From positions 1 through 19,342 of the forward strand of contig JAEZDC010000088.1 of the NCBI GenBank assembly GCA_023429825.1: 19,342 nucleotides of DNA, written 5' to 3'. Source of the stretch: Bacteroidota bacterium (GTDB lineage Bacteria; Bacteroidota; Bacteroidia; Chitinophagales; Chitinophagaceae). Position numbers and translations under genes: made by a program. Below are positions 1-8,509 of the stretch, one piece after another. How positions within the stretch are numbered: position 1 is the stretch's first letter; the number at the start of each line of letters is the position of its first letter. The notes under the pieces were generated by a model. It was not told where the DNA came from, did not search any database, and saw nothing but the letters and a program-made list of their open reading frames with translations.

Positions 1-1802
1 ACCTGTCGTGTTAACTCCTTTTCTGTCTCTTTTTGTAAGGTGATATCCCGGCAAATACCATTCAGGTAAAGTTGATTGCCTTCATCATCGCATATCAATC
101 TTCCTCTTGCATGCAGCACTCTTTCTCTATGGGTGTGAGGGTTGCTTACCCTGTACTCAGCCTGGTATTCTTCATTATTGTCTAAAGCATATTGCACCGC
201 TGCGGCAATTGTAGCCTGGTCTTTTTCATCAATACGGCTGATTATATTTTCCAAACTGGTTCCGTCAGCAGGCAGGCCAAACCATTTGATGATGGGTTCA
301 TCATAGGTGACATGATTGTTCCTGAGATTGATCTGCCATGTGCCTAAGCCACCCATCTCAATCGCTGTCTTCAAAGTTTGCTGTGCAGATGAAAGGTTCT
401 TCTTGGCTGAAACCAATTCTGTTACTTCGGCTGCAGTGTTCATCACACCATATATTTCCCCGCTCTCATTTTTAAGCGGTGTATAGCTGAAGTTCCAATA
501 AGTGGTGGTTAATTTTCCATCTCTCATTAAATCAACCCGCTCTTCTATTGCTTCGTATGCGATCCCGGAAGTATACACATTATCAAGAATATCGTAAAAA
601 GGTTGTCCTTCTAATTCCGGTAGTGCTTCCCTGAATGTTTTACCTATAACAGATTTGTCTTTTTCCCATGCCTTAAGAATAGCAGCATTCGCAGTTTGTA
701 TTCTCATTTCTCTGCCTACATAAATTCCAATGGGCATAGGTGAATTCAATACGAAGCTTTTAAACTTCTCTTCACTTTTTTCTGCTTTTTTTCTTGCTTT
801 TACCAGTTCAGTTACATCAACAGCATGCACAAATATCCCTTCTATTTTTCCATTGGAATTCCTGATAGGTTGGTATGTAAAATTGAAGTAACCATCTTCC
901 AATGTACCATTGTCGCCTCTATCTAACTGCACCAAAAGTTCGTTGCCAAAAAAAGGCTCGCCTGTTTCATATACCTTGTCTAACAATTCAAAGATCCCCT
1001 GCCCGTGCAACTCAGGAAGTGCTTCCCTTACCGTTTTACCGATCACTTTCCTATCGGAGCCAATTGCCTTCATGTAAAGCGGATTTGCGAGTTCATATAC
1101 ATGTTCTGGACCTCTCATTACGCTTACCATAGCGGGAGCGTTCATAAGTAAGTTGTAAAAACGGTGCTTTTCTTCAGCTAACTTCAGATTGGTTATTTGC
1201 TCTGTCTCTAATAAAACTCTTTTTTGCTCTTCTGCTTTTGCCCATTCAATAGCAATTACAGTGGTGTTAGAAATAAGGCGAATGATCTGCAGATCGTGTG
1301 GAGAAGGTTTTTTAGGATGCCTGTAATACATGGCAAACGTACCAAGTACATTACCTTCTTTCGTGATAAGGGGAGTTGACCAGCATGCAGCGAGGCCATA
1401 CCTGGATGCAAGTGATCTAAAGTCCTTCCATAAAGGATCTGTTGCAATATCTTCTGCTATCACTTGTTGCTTTGTATATGCTGCGGTGCCGCATGAGCCG
1501 ATATTCGGTCCGATTGTGATTCCATGGATAGCATTATTATAATCTTCAGGAAGTGAGGGTGCGGCGCCATGTAATAATTTTTGTCCATTATAGTTAGTGA
1601 GAAGAATAGAAGCTAATACGCCATCTTTACTTTCCTTTTCAGCCCAGAATATAATTTCATTAAGGATAGTTTTCAGATCTACACCTTTTGAGATCATCTC
1701 AAGTATCTTACCCTGTCCTTCTATAAGTTGCTCCAGGTGCTCAAACCTTTCGAAGAATGGATCATGCTTCTTATGTAACGGCTCTTCAACAATGGGGTTC
1801 AT
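1..1802 (-). CDS. GAF-PAS-PAS-PAS sensor protein, probably a histidine kinase (3' end outside window)
   Basis: An open frame reads from an ATG at 1802 leftward for 600 codons without a stop and leaves the window, so the C-terminus is missing. I translated it by hand. Residues about 30-190 look like a GAF domain (ending near the segment VLGTFAMYYRHPKKPSPHD), followed by three PAS-type domains at about 215-335, 345-465 and 478-590. The first two PAS domains are near copies: both contain VIGKT-REALPEL and end in VTELV. The third has the PAC-like ending NGICRDITLQKETEKEL, which normally leads into the next PAS or into a HisKA dimerisation helix. No transmembrane segment is visible, so a cytosolic sensor is expected. 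In Bacteroidota this arrangement usually ends in a HisKA-HATPase kinase, but that part is not seen here, so kinase activity is inferred. It lies 330 bases downstream of another sensor kinase on the same strand; no response regulator gene is nearby. Confidence 0.85.
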   Translation of the reverse strand, partial: MNPIVEEPLHKKHDPFFERFEHLEQLIEGQGKILEMISKGVDLKTILNEIIFWAEKESKDGVLASILLTNYNGQKLLHGAAPSLPEDYNNAIHGITIGPNIGSCGTAAYTKQQVIAEDIATDPLWKDFRSLASRYGLAACWSTPLITKEGNVLGTFAMYYRHPKKPSPHDLQIIRLISNTTVIAIEWAKAEEQKRVLLETEQITNLKLAEEKHRFYNLLMNAPAMVSVMRGPEHVYELANPLYMKAIGSDRKVIGKTVREALPELHGQGIFELLDKVYETGEPFFGNELLVQLDRGDNGTLEDGYFNFTYQPIRNSNGKIEGIFVHAVDVTELVKARKKAEKSEEKFKSFVLNSPMPIGIYVGREMRIQTANAAILKAWEKDKSVIGKTFREALPELEGQPFYDILDNVYTSGIAYEAIEERVDLMRDGKLTTTYWNFSYTPLKNESGEIYGVMNTAAEVTELVSAKKNLSSAQQTLKTAIEMGGLGTWQINLRNNHVTYDEPIIKWFGLPADGTSLENIISRIDEKDQATIAAAVQYALDNNEEYQAEYRVSNPHTHRERVLHARGRLICDDEGNQLYLNGICRDITLQKETEKELTRQ

Positions 1803-2132
1803 CTAAATACGTTTGAAGATGGTAATAAAGTGCTGTATGCAGCAAAAATGCATCCAATCAAAAGACTGCTTCTATTTGCGTGATTCAATAGCTAAGGATG
1901 GAGAAAACAAATTAATTCAACGCAGTGCTTGCTGTGAAGATTCAAACATTGTGGAGGAAAGACCACATTTATACCCTGCTAGTAAAAAAGTACTACCATG
2001 AATAAGACAAATACCAGGATATAGAATACAACTTCTTCCTTTGCTTCGTATGATCTCTGCATAAAGGTCCTGTTTGTAGTATTAATGTTCAAATACTGTG
2101 CTGAAACAGCATTTACTACTCACATATTACCC
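1803..2132. other. Intergenic stretch of 330 bases between two sensor kinase genes
   Basis: The gap separates two genes transcribed leftward. A 62-codon plus-strand frame begins at 1813, but its composition (cysteine-rich, no domain) and its position give no support for a gene. I see no convincing TAnnTTTG box for the leftward GAF-PAS gene; the nearest resemblance on the minus strand is TTAATTTG at 1915-1908, lacking a well-spaced upstream element. A short stem TGCTG-AAA-CAGCA at 2099-2111 is not followed by a T run in either direction. Nothing here can be assigned with confidence beyond the presumed promoter region. Confidence 0.4.
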
Positions 2133-4160
2133 TCAGCCTAATTCAATAAAGAAACTGGTGCCTTTACCTTCTATTGATTCAAACCAGATCTTGCCTTCGT
2201 GGGCTTCAACGATGTGTTTACAAATTGAAAGACCCAAGCCATAAGGTTTTTCTCCGGCAGTGCCTTTTCGTTTAGCCTGCGTGAACATATCAAAGACCCT
2301 GGGCTGGAGTGTTTCGGGAATACCAATGCCCTGATCGATCACTGCGATAGTTACTTTGTTGGCAGCATCAATTACTCTTATGTTGATCTCGGCCCCTATC
2401 GTACTGAATTTAATTGCATTAGTAATAAGGTTGGTGATCACTCTCCAAATCTTCTCTTCGTTGATCGATACCATTTTTTTTTCAGGAAGAAGATGAAGTG
2501 AAATAACCTGTTCCTTTTCGGCAGCTTTGAATTTTAATACTTCAGCACAGTCATGTACCAGTTGATTGATATCAACAGGGGCTTTTGCGAGAGCCGTTTC
2601 CTCGCCAGATGTAGCTTCCAGAATTTCGCTGATCAGGTTAAGAGAATTATTTGCAGATGTTTTGATCAACTCGGTCATTTCAATCCTGGTGGATTCATCC
2701 TTATCTCTCAGCAAAATATCAGTCAGCATGGAGATCGCTGCTATTGGCGTTCGAAGATCATGTGCTACTACACGAAGTATGCGTTGCTGTTCGTGATTTT
2801 TTTCCTCCAGTGTCAGCAGCATTTGCTCCAACTGCTCTTTCTGTACGTTGATCTGCTCATTTAATTGCTTTTGAGCATAAAGATTTAGTTTTGACCTTTT
2901 CAGATTCTGTAAAATGATCGCCACGATGATGCTACCCAGGATTACCGTTATAAAGAAAATTACTAACGTCAGGTTCTTTATCTGGTTTCTCTTTTTTAAT
3001 TCTTCAATGGAATACCGGTCTTCAAGCATTTTTATCTGGCGACTGAGATCCGTTGATTTAAGCTTGTTGCTTTCCATTTCAGCAGAATCACTCATTGCTG
3101 TAAATCTTGTAAGGTGCTCGTATGCTTTTGTAGCATCGGATATTCTGTTATAATACTTCCAAAGCATCCTGTTCATCCGCATTTCAGCTTCCCGGTTTTG
3201 GAGTTGGTAAATACTGGCCTGCGCCTGCTGTAATATCACAGCCATGCTATCTATTTTATTCTCCAGGTAATAAACATCTGCAAGTTTCAGCAAGCTAAAT
3301 TGTGCATCAGTGTTATCATATCCTTTCTGGCTGTTTACCTCTATGCTGCTTATTAAAAGTGATTTAGCTGTGGCAAGATCATCACGGGCAATGTAAATAC
3401 TTGCCAGATTACCATTAACAACCGCTTTTGCTACGTCATTCAGTTGAGGACTAAATGGAGCACGGCTGTCAATAAATTGCAGTGCCTTTTGATAATAAAA
3501 TAAAGCACTGTCTAACATTCCAGCTTGGAAATAACCCAAACCAGTATTATTTAAAAGCTGCTGTAAACGGTAAAATCTGCCGAAATCAATTCCGCAGGTA
3601 GAAGATTCTGCAAAAGACTGTTTAAAGTTTTCTGCAGCTTCTTTGTATCTCGACTGTTTATACAGGATCATCCCTAACCTGAAACTGTATTCTCCTAATG
3701 TGCAGGAGTCAAGGTCAGTTTTACCTGCTAGCCTGGCCTGGTAATAATGTGTATAGGCCTCATCATAATTTCCTGCTTTAAACAGTACGTCACCTTTAGA
3801 ATAATTAGCGAGTGCATATTCCTGGTTATATTTTTCTTTATGCTGCTCTACCACATACATCATACTATCGGCATAGAGGCTTGCTTTTTTAGGGTCATTG
3901 GTGCGGTTGTGAAAGATGTCGCATTTAAATCCGTATACTTTAAACCTTTCCTCTACGGTTAGGTTTTTTCCGGAGATTGCAGAATCAATAAATTTTATTG
4001 CTTTGGGTATATCGCCATTCGAGGTAACAGAAGCTGCATTGATGATAGAATCTATATGAATTGATTCTTTATCGTCAAAATGTGTATGTTCATCTTTACA
4101 TGAGACGAACAAAAAGGCAGCGATTACAAATAGGTAGCAGACAGGTACAAATACTTTCAT
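2133..4160 (-). CDS. TPR-containing membrane sensor histidine kinase
   Basis: This 675-residue protein is a two-component sensor kinase. Residues 1-21 form a signal sequence ending FLFVSC, with Cys21 placed as in a Bacteroidota lipoprotein signal although the box is imperfect. Residues about 40-350 are helical TPR-like repeats (for example around 112-146, 154-184 and 200-230) that should lie outside the cytoplasmic membrane. One strong membrane helix spans about 397-419, then a coiled coil to 460. The HisKA motif VVAHDLRTP places the phospho-acceptor at His467. The ATPase domain has the N box NLITNAIKFS (Asn577, Asn581), the G1 box DQGIGIP (Asp609) and the G2 box YGLGLSICKHI near 640-650. All residues needed for autophosphorylation appear present. 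No receiver or DNA-binding domain is fused, so it is not a hybrid one-component system. No cognate regulator is in the window. Start ATG at 4160 is the one that gives the signal sequence. Confidence 0.93.
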   Translation of the reverse strand: MKVFVPVCYLFVIAAFLFVSCKDEHTHFDDKESIHIDSIINAASVTSNGDIPKAIKFIDSAISGKNLTVEERFKVYGFKCDIFHNRTNDPKKASLYADSMMYVVEQHKEKYNQEYALANYSKGDVLFKAGNYDEAYTHYYQARLAGKTDLDSCTLGEYSFRLGMILYKQSRYKEAAENFKQSFAESSTCGIDFGRFYRLQQLLNNTGLGYFQAGMLDSALFYYQKALQFIDSRAPFSPQLNDVAKAVVNGNLASIYIARDDLATAKSLLISSIEVNSQKGYDNTDAQFSLLKLADVYYLENKIDSMAVILQQAQASIYQLQNREAEMRMNRMLWKYYNRISDATKAYEHLTRFTAMSDSAEMESNKLKSTDLSRQIKMLEDRYSIEELKKRNQIKNLTLVIFFITVILGSIIVAIILQNLKRSKLNLYAQKQLNEQINVQKEQLEQMLLTLEEKNHEQQRILRVVAHDLRTPIAAISMLTDILLRDKDESTRIEMTELIKTSANNSLNLISEILEATSGEETALAKAPVDINQLVHDCAEVLKFKAAEKEQVISLHLLPEKKMVSINEEKIWRVITNLITNAIKFSTIGAEINIRVIDAANKVTIAVIDQGIGIPETLQPRVFDMFTQAKRKGTAGEKPYGLGLSICKHIVEAHEGKIWFESIEGKGTSFFIELG

Positions 4161-4296
4161 TGGGGTGGGGCTAATCAGCCGCAGGCAAGTTAAAACTTTA
4201 ATTGCTTCAATAAAATTGAGTGGATGAGTAAAACCTTAAAATTGTGATTGAGTGAGGAGCAGTAGGATACTTATTTGATTTTATTGTAATCGTTGA

Positions 4297-4322
4297 ATAA
4301 AAAAGCTCCGATAACGGAGCTT
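4297..4322 (-). terminator. Rho-independent terminator overlapping the ilvE stop codon
   Basis: The plus strand reads AAGCTCCG (4303-4310), loop ATAA, CGGAGCTT (4315-4322): a perfect 8-bp stem. Read on the minus strand it is followed by a run of six T residues (complement of 4299-4304). The distal part of the stem lies on the TAA stop codon of the aminotransferase gene (4321-4323), so translation termination and transcription termination are nearly coincident. It closes the leftward EamA-GNAT-ilvE operon. Confidence 0.85.
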
Positions 4323-5394
4323 AAGAATGTTGAATAATGGAATTCCATCTATGCTGGTCCGGTTCGATACCCTTTCTGACATTCTCCAACTTCGTTTTTA
4401 AACTGAACATGATGCTTTTATCAGAATAAGGTGGCAGGTGGTGATCTATGTCATCGATCCCAATTGTTGCGATCGGGGCTACCACTGCAGCCGTGCCTGC
4501 ACCAAAAGCTTCGGTGATCGTTTTATTGAAAAAAGCAAGTTGAATTTCTTTAACACTGACTGGTCTTTCTTCAACCTCCAATCCCATTTCCCCCGCAAGC
4601 TGCAACAGAGCGTCTCTGGTAACGCCATCAAGGATCGAATCCGATAATGCAGGTGTAATGATCTTATTTCCTAAAACGAACATCACATTCATTGTGCCGG
4701 ACTCTTCAATGTATTCGTGTGTTATTCCATCCGTCCATAATACCTGGTCGTACCCCTGTTTCTTCGCTTCCTGCGTTGGGTAAAATGAAGCGCCATAGTT
4801 GCCTGCACATTTCGCATAGCCTGTTCCACCTTTCACTGCCCTTACATAATTACGCTCCACTTTCACTTTTATGGGTTGAGGATATATAAGGGATACAGGG
4901 CCGGTGATGATCATGAAATTATACTTTTCACTTATTTTCACACCCATCTTTGATTCTGTCGCAAAAACAAAAGGCCGGATGTATAAAGCTGTGTCTTTTG
5001 CAGCGGGCACCCAGCTTCTATCAAGGTCTATTAGTTGGTATAATGCATCAGTAAAAAGATCTTTTGGTATGGTGGGCATGCACATTCTCTCCAAAGAAAT
5101 ATTAAGGCGCTCCCAATGTTTATCCAACCTGAAAATATTAATGCTGCCATCATCCATTCTAAAAGCTTTCATTCCCTCAAATACTGATTGTCCATAATGC
5201 AGCGCCAAAGCTGCAGGACTAATCTGGATATCACCAAACGGAAGAATAGACGGCGTTTGCCATTCACTATTTTCATATTTACACATGAACATATGATCGC
5301 TCATGTATTTGCCAAAGCCCGGGTTGTTGAGATCAGCTTCTGATACTTTTGATTGGATTATTGTTCTTGTTCTAATTTCTGCGATCGCTTCCAT
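4321..5394 (-). CDS. ilvE: Branched-chain amino acid aminotransferase
   Basis: The 357-residue product matches the class IV PLP-dependent aminotransferases of the larger, eukaryote-like BCAT type. It catalyses reversible transfer of the amino group between leucine, isoleucine or valine and 2-oxoglutarate, in the cytosol. Visible marks: HYGQSVFEGMKAFR at about 66-79, the PLP-lysine region GGTGYAKCAGNYGASF with Lys195 as the expected Schiff-base lysine, the glutamate-rich segment HEYIEESGTMNVMFV at about 226-240, and the late glycine/threonine phosphate-binding segment TITEAFGAGTAAVV at about 292-305. The length is normal for this type. The ATG at 5394 lies only two bases after the stop of the upstream GNAT gene, so the two are co-transcribed and probably translationally coupled. 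The operon ends at the overlapping terminator. Placement with an EamA exporter and under a divergent MocR gene suggests amino acid handling, but the link is inference. Confidence 0.95.
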   Translation of the reverse strand: MEAIAEIRTRTIIQSKVSEADLNNPGFGKYMSDHMFMCKYENSEWQTPSILPFGDIQISPAALALHYGQSVFEGMKAFRMDDGSINIFRLDKHWERLNISLERMCMPTIPKDLFTDALYQLIDLDRSWVPAAKDTALYIRPFVFATESKMGVKISEKYNFMIITGPVSLIYPQPIKVKVERNYVRAVKGGTGYAKCAGNYGASFYPTQEAKKQGYDQVLWTDGITHEYIEESGTMNVMFVLGNKIITPALSDSILDGVTRDALLQLAGEMGLEVEERPVSVKEIQLAFFNKTITEAFGAGTAAVVAPIATIGIDDIDHHLPPYSDKSIMFSLKTKLENVRKGIEPDQHRWNSIIQHS

Positions 5395-5396
5395 GT

Positions 5397-5879
5397 TTAT
5401 TGATTATGTGGTTCAGGAATATTGTTGAGTTGGATCTCCATTTTTATGTCAGAGCGTTTGTATACTGTATTGCCAATAGGTATCTCTTTAAAACCGATCT
5501 TTTTATACATGATGATCGCACCTTCCAAAGCAGTGTTAGAGTATAAGATCACTTTTGTTGCACCCAGTTCTCTTGCCCTTTCAAAAGATGCATAGCTCAA
5601 CGCTTCAGCAATGCCCCTTCTCCTGTAACCCTCGTCAACCGCCATCTTAGTGAACTCATACACTTCTTCGTTCACTTTTTTGAGTGCAACGGTGCCGGCA
5701 ACGACGCCATTGTAAGTTGCCATGAGTATAGCACCTCCTTCCCCGATGATCGCTTCTGCAGGATTTTCCAACACATATTTATCAATATCCTCGAGCCAGA
5801 AATATTTTTCTATCCACGCCTTATTGAAACGTTCAAAATATGGCTGGTGTTCAGGTTTATATTCAACGATCTCTATCAT
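5397..5879 (-). CDS. GNAT-family N-acetyltransferase
   Basis: A 160-residue single-domain acetyltransferase. The acetyl-CoA pyrophosphate-binding motif A is clear at VDEGYRRRGIAEAL (residues 81-94; R86-x-x-G89-x-A91), preceded by the beta-4 strand with YEFTKMAV and followed by a long helix and the strand VILYSNT at about 110-116. The C-terminal segment AIIMYKKIGFKEI at about 121-133 is the usual GNAT motif B with Tyr125 in the position of the general acid. Substrate cannot be told from sequence; amino acids, amines and antibiotics are all possible. Its ATG overlaps the stop of the upstream transporter gene in ATGA, and its stop is two bases before the ilvE start, so it sits in the middle of a compact operon. 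Confidence 0.9.
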   Translation of the reverse strand: MIEIVEYKPEHQPYFERFNKAWIEKYFWLEDIDKYVLENPAEAIIGEGGAILMATYNGVVAGTVALKKVNEEVYEFTKMAVDEGYRRRGIAEALSYASFERARELGATKVILYSNTALEGAIIMYKKIGFKEIPIGNTVYKRSDIKMEIQLNNIPEPHNQ

Positions 5880-6769
5880 GCCTGTTGTTTTTTAAATTCT
5901 TTGTTTACCACATATACACCTGCAACTGTTATTAAAGTGCCAATGATCACGTTGATGCTCATCTTCTCATTTAGTAACAGCCATCCGCAGACAACTGCTA
6001 CGATGGGATTAATGTATGCATATACTGATACCTGGGTTGGCGGAAGTTTACTCACTGCAAATACATAAGCGGAGTAGGCGAGTAATGAGCCGATAATGAT
6101 CAGGTACACTAAGCTGAGCAAAGCATCAGAATCAACGGTGGCCAGGTCAACATATTTTCCCGATGCATAGCAAACGATCAACATAATGATCCCCGCGATC
6201 AGCATCTGCAGCCCGACGGCAAATAAAATGGGAACTGCGTTCTTCTTTTTTGAAGTATATACTGTACCGAAGCTCCAACTGATCGTTGCTATGACGGCTA
6301 AACCCACCCCGAAAGCAAATCCTGGATTGAATAATTGTTGCAGGTATTCGTAGAAGATGGTGGTGATGCCTGCAAATCCTATGATTAAGCCGGCGATCAT
6401 CCATCTTGTAAATCTTGCGTACTTCAATAATATAATACTGAAGATGGCGATGAATAACGGTACTAGTCCGGCGATGATAGCACCCAATCCACTGCTGATG
6501 TATTCCATCGACCATGTAAGCAATCCGTTACTGATGCATAGCAAAAAGAAACCCTGCACTGCGATATGTTTCAGGGAACGCAGGCCAGGTAGTTTAGCTC
6601 CTTTGCTGATGAACCAAAGCACCAGGATTGACCCTGAAATAAATTGCCTTACACCCGCAACATATAGCCCAGGTATCTGTTGAGCGCTGATCTTTGCTGC
6701 TAAATAAGTGGTGCCCCAGAAGAAACTCACCAATGCCAATGCGATGTACGCTTTTCTTAACTCTTTCAT
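5876..6769 (-). CDS. EamA/DMT-family transporter
   Basis: A membrane protein of 297 residues from the ATG at 6769; a longer frame exists only with a TTG codon at 6793 and adds eight unpromising residues. The protein shows ten hydrophobic segments in two EamA repeats, the first at roughly residues 7-140 (start ALALVSFFWGTTYLAAK, with the family-typical W-G-x-x-Y), the second at roughly 152-289 (ISWSFGTVYTSKK, then AYINPIVAVVCGWLLLNEK near the end). Members export amino acids, metabolites or small cations through the cytoplasmic membrane; the substrate is not predictable here. It is the first gene of the operon with the GNAT and ilvE genes (ATGA overlap with the former) and is divergent from a MocR regulator, a very common pairing in which the regulator controls the exporter. 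Confidence 0.92.
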   Translation of the reverse strand: MKELRKAYIALALVSFFWGTTYLAAKISAQQIPGLYVAGVRQFISGSILVLWFISKGAKLPGLRSLKHIAVQGFFLLCISNGLLTWSMEYISSGLGAIIAGLVPLFIAIFSIILLKYARFTRWMIAGLIIGFAGITTIFYEYLQQLFNPGFAFGVGLAVIATISWSFGTVYTSKKKNAVPILFAVGLQMLIAGIIMLIVCYASGKYVDLATVDSDALLSLVYLIIIGSLLAYSAYVFAVSKLPPTQVSVYAYINPIVAVVCGWLLLNEKMSINVIIGTLITVAGVYVVNKEFKKQQA

Positions 6770-6814
6770 GATGCTGATGGATTGATAAAACAAAAATCAC
6801 CAGAAAATGTAGTA

Positions 6815-6852
6815 TGAAACAGTTTCAGTTTTTTTAATTTTGACTGTATCAG
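6815..6852. promoter_or_regulatory. Candidate operator and -7 box in the EamA/MocR divergent region
   Basis: The intergenic region (6770-6867) contains a perfect palindrome TGAAAC-A-GTTTCA at 6815-6827. It also contains an imperfect direct repeat ACAGTTTCAG (6819-6828) and ACTGTATCAG (6843-6852), 8 of 10 bases identical, with starts 24 bases apart. Between them lies TAATTTTG (6835-6842), a full match to the Bacteroidota -7 consensus TAnnTTTG reading toward the MocR gene, with a predicted start about 15-20 bases before its ATG. Known MocR proteins such as PdxR bind direct or inverted repeats close to their own promoter. The arrangement fits autoregulation plus control of the transporter operon; binding is inferred. 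Confidence 0.5.
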
Positions 6853-6867
6853 ATAAAAAACTCTACT

Positions 6868-8313
6868 ATGGGAAAGCTGTTAGCATCAAAGCCGGATCAC
6901 AAGTATTTACAGGTAGCTGAAGGCATCGAGAAAATGATACATGATGATATACTACAAATAGGTGATAAGCTTCCTTCAGTTCGTGTATTGAGTGATGAAT
7001 ACGGGATAAGTATGGGCACAGCTTTTCAAGCCTATTATCATTTGGAAGGAAAGGGATTGATAGAAGCACGACCGAAAAGTGGTTACTATGTTCGCTTCAA
7101 TCATAAACGTTTTCCAGATGTGCCGAAGACAGTACAACCTGTGATCACTGCACAAAATGTGAGTGTGAAAGAGATGATCGCTGCAGTCTATAAAAATCTT
7201 ACTGCAAAAGATATTATCAATTTTTCTTTGGCAGCTCCATCAATTGATCTGTTGCCTGCTGCCAAGTTGAACAAATCCATTGTGCATGCACTGCGTTCTT
7301 CAAAAACACATTGCCTCAATTATGAGAATATCCAGGGTAATGAAGAATTGCGTAAGCAAATAGCAAAGCTTTGTTTTAACTGGGGTGGCAGAGTTGATCC
7401 AGACGAAATAGTTGTTACAGCAGGTTGTATGGAAGCGATCGTTATGTGTTTGAAAGCAGTGACCGGGACGGGAGATACTGTTGCAATAGAAAGCCCTACA
7501 TACTTTGGCATATTTCAAATAATGGAAAGCCTTGGTTTAAAAGTGATCGAGATACCAACGGATGCTACCACGGGGATCAGGTTAGATGAGTTTGAAAAAG
7601 CGATCAAAAAGTTCAATATCAAAGCATGTGTGTTTGTTCCCAACTTCAATAATCCGTTAGGCAGTTGCATGCCTGATGAGAATAAGAAAAAGTTGGTAGA
7701 GATCATTACTAGATATGAAGTGCCATTGATCGAAGATGATATCTACGGAGAGCTTTACTTTGGTAAGCATCGTCCAAAAACGTGTAAGGGATATGATAAA
7801 GAAGGCTGGGTGTTACAATGTGCATCGATCTCAAAATCTTTGGCGCCAGGGTACAGGATAGGAAGGTGCCTTCCGGGAAAGTTTACAGAAGAGGTAAAGC
7901 GATTGAAGTTGATCCATAACATCAGCACCAATACACTCACTCAAGTTGCTATCGCACATTTTTTAAGTATAGGCCGATATGAATATCATTTAAAGAATCT
8001 ACGCAAAGCCTTACATACCCAATGTCTGCGTTATGTGCAGGGTATAAGAGAATATTTTCCTGAAGGAGTGAAGGTGAGCCGGCCTACGGGTGGTTTTGTT
8101 CTTTGGATAGAACTGCCAAAAGAGATCAGTACATATAAACTGTACCAGGAAGCAATGAAGTACAACATCTCTATTTCGCCGGGACCTATCTTTTCATCGC
8201 AGGGCAATTACGGTAATTGTATGCGTATAGGTTACGGAAGAAAATACGATAAGGATGTGGAGTATTGTTTCAAGGTGCTGGGAGAACTGATCAGGAAAAT
8301 GCTAAGACGGTAA
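6868..8313 (+). CDS. MocR-type transcriptional regulator (GntR winged helix fused to aminotransferase fold)
   Basis: A 481-residue fusion. Residues about 13-76 form a GntR winged helix (GDKLPSVRVLSDEYGISMGT, then LEGKGLIEARPKSGYYV as helix and wing). After a linker, residues about 115-475 are a fold-type I aminotransferase domain. PLP contacts look intact: Lys323 in SISKSLAPGYRIG as the Schiff-base lysine, Asn262 in FNNPLG, Asp290 and Tyr293 in EDDIYGELY, and Arg453 in MRIGYGR for a substrate carboxylate. In this family the second domain senses PLP or amino compounds rather than acting as a metabolic enzyme. The gene is divergent from the EamA-GNAT-ilvE operon and the shared spacer has operator-like repeats, so regulation of that exporter operon is the likely role. 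A plain aminotransferase is excluded by the N-terminal winged helix. Confidence 0.93.
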   Translation: MGKLLASKPDHKYLQVAEGIEKMIHDDILQIGDKLPSVRVLSDEYGISMGTAFQAYYHLEGKGLIEARPKSGYYVRFNHKRFPDVPKTVQPVITAQNVSVKEMIAAVYKNLTAKDIINFSLAAPSIDLLPAAKLNKSIVHALRSSKTHCLNYENIQGNEELRKQIAKLCFNWGGRVDPDEIVVTAGCMEAIVMCLKAVTGTGDTVAIESPTYFGIFQIMESLGLKVIEIPTDATTGIRLDEFEKAIKKFNIKACVFVPNFNNPLGSCMPDENKKKLVEIITRYEVPLIEDDIYGELYFGKHRPKTCKGYDKEGWVLQCASISKSLAPGYRIGRCLPGKFTEEVKRLKLIHNISTNTLTQVAIAHFLSIGRYEYHLKNLRKALHTQCLRYVQGIREYFPEGVKVSRPTGGFVLWIELPKEISTYKLYQEAMKYNISISPGPIFSSQGNYGNCMRIGYGRKYDKDVEYCFKVLGELIRKMLRR

Positions 8314-8319
8314 ATGCTA

Positions 8320-8363
8320 TAAAAAAAGAACACCAGGAATAGTTCTTAAAACTTTGCCTGGTG
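8320..8363 (-). terminator. Possible terminator for dapD between convergent genes
   Basis: CACCAGG at 8331-8337 pairs with CCTGGTG at 8357-8363, a 7-bp stem with a long 19-base loop. On the minus strand it is followed by TTCTTTTTTT (complement of 8321-8330), as expected for a leftward terminator about 150 bases beyond the dapD stop. The long loop makes it less certain. A second small stem GATAGC-CAAAGA-GCTATC sits at 8384-8401 without a T run. Confidence 0.5.
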
Positions 8364-8509
8364 CTATTCAAAACTTGTAGAATGATAGCCAAAGAGCTAT
8401 CCGTATCCTGAACAAGCCGATGATACTTTATTAGTGCATATTATATGCCACAGTTTTTTAAACGTACGCTATGGTTCACTCAGCGATGGTTGATGAAAGA
8501 ATTCCTCAA

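Noticed and set aside
1813..2001. 62-codon plus-strand frame in the gap between the two sensor genes
   Set aside because: Biased, cysteine-rich composition, no recognisable domain, no promoter box, and it lies within the presumed upstream region of the leftward GAF-PAS gene.
2099..2111. TGCTG-AAA-CAGCA stem as terminator of the TPR kinase gene
   Set aside because: Five-base stem with a three-base loop and no T run on the minus strand.
8384..8401. Hairpin GATAGC-CAAAGA-GCTATC as a terminator of the MocR gene
   Set aside because: Only 6 bp and no T run in either direction.
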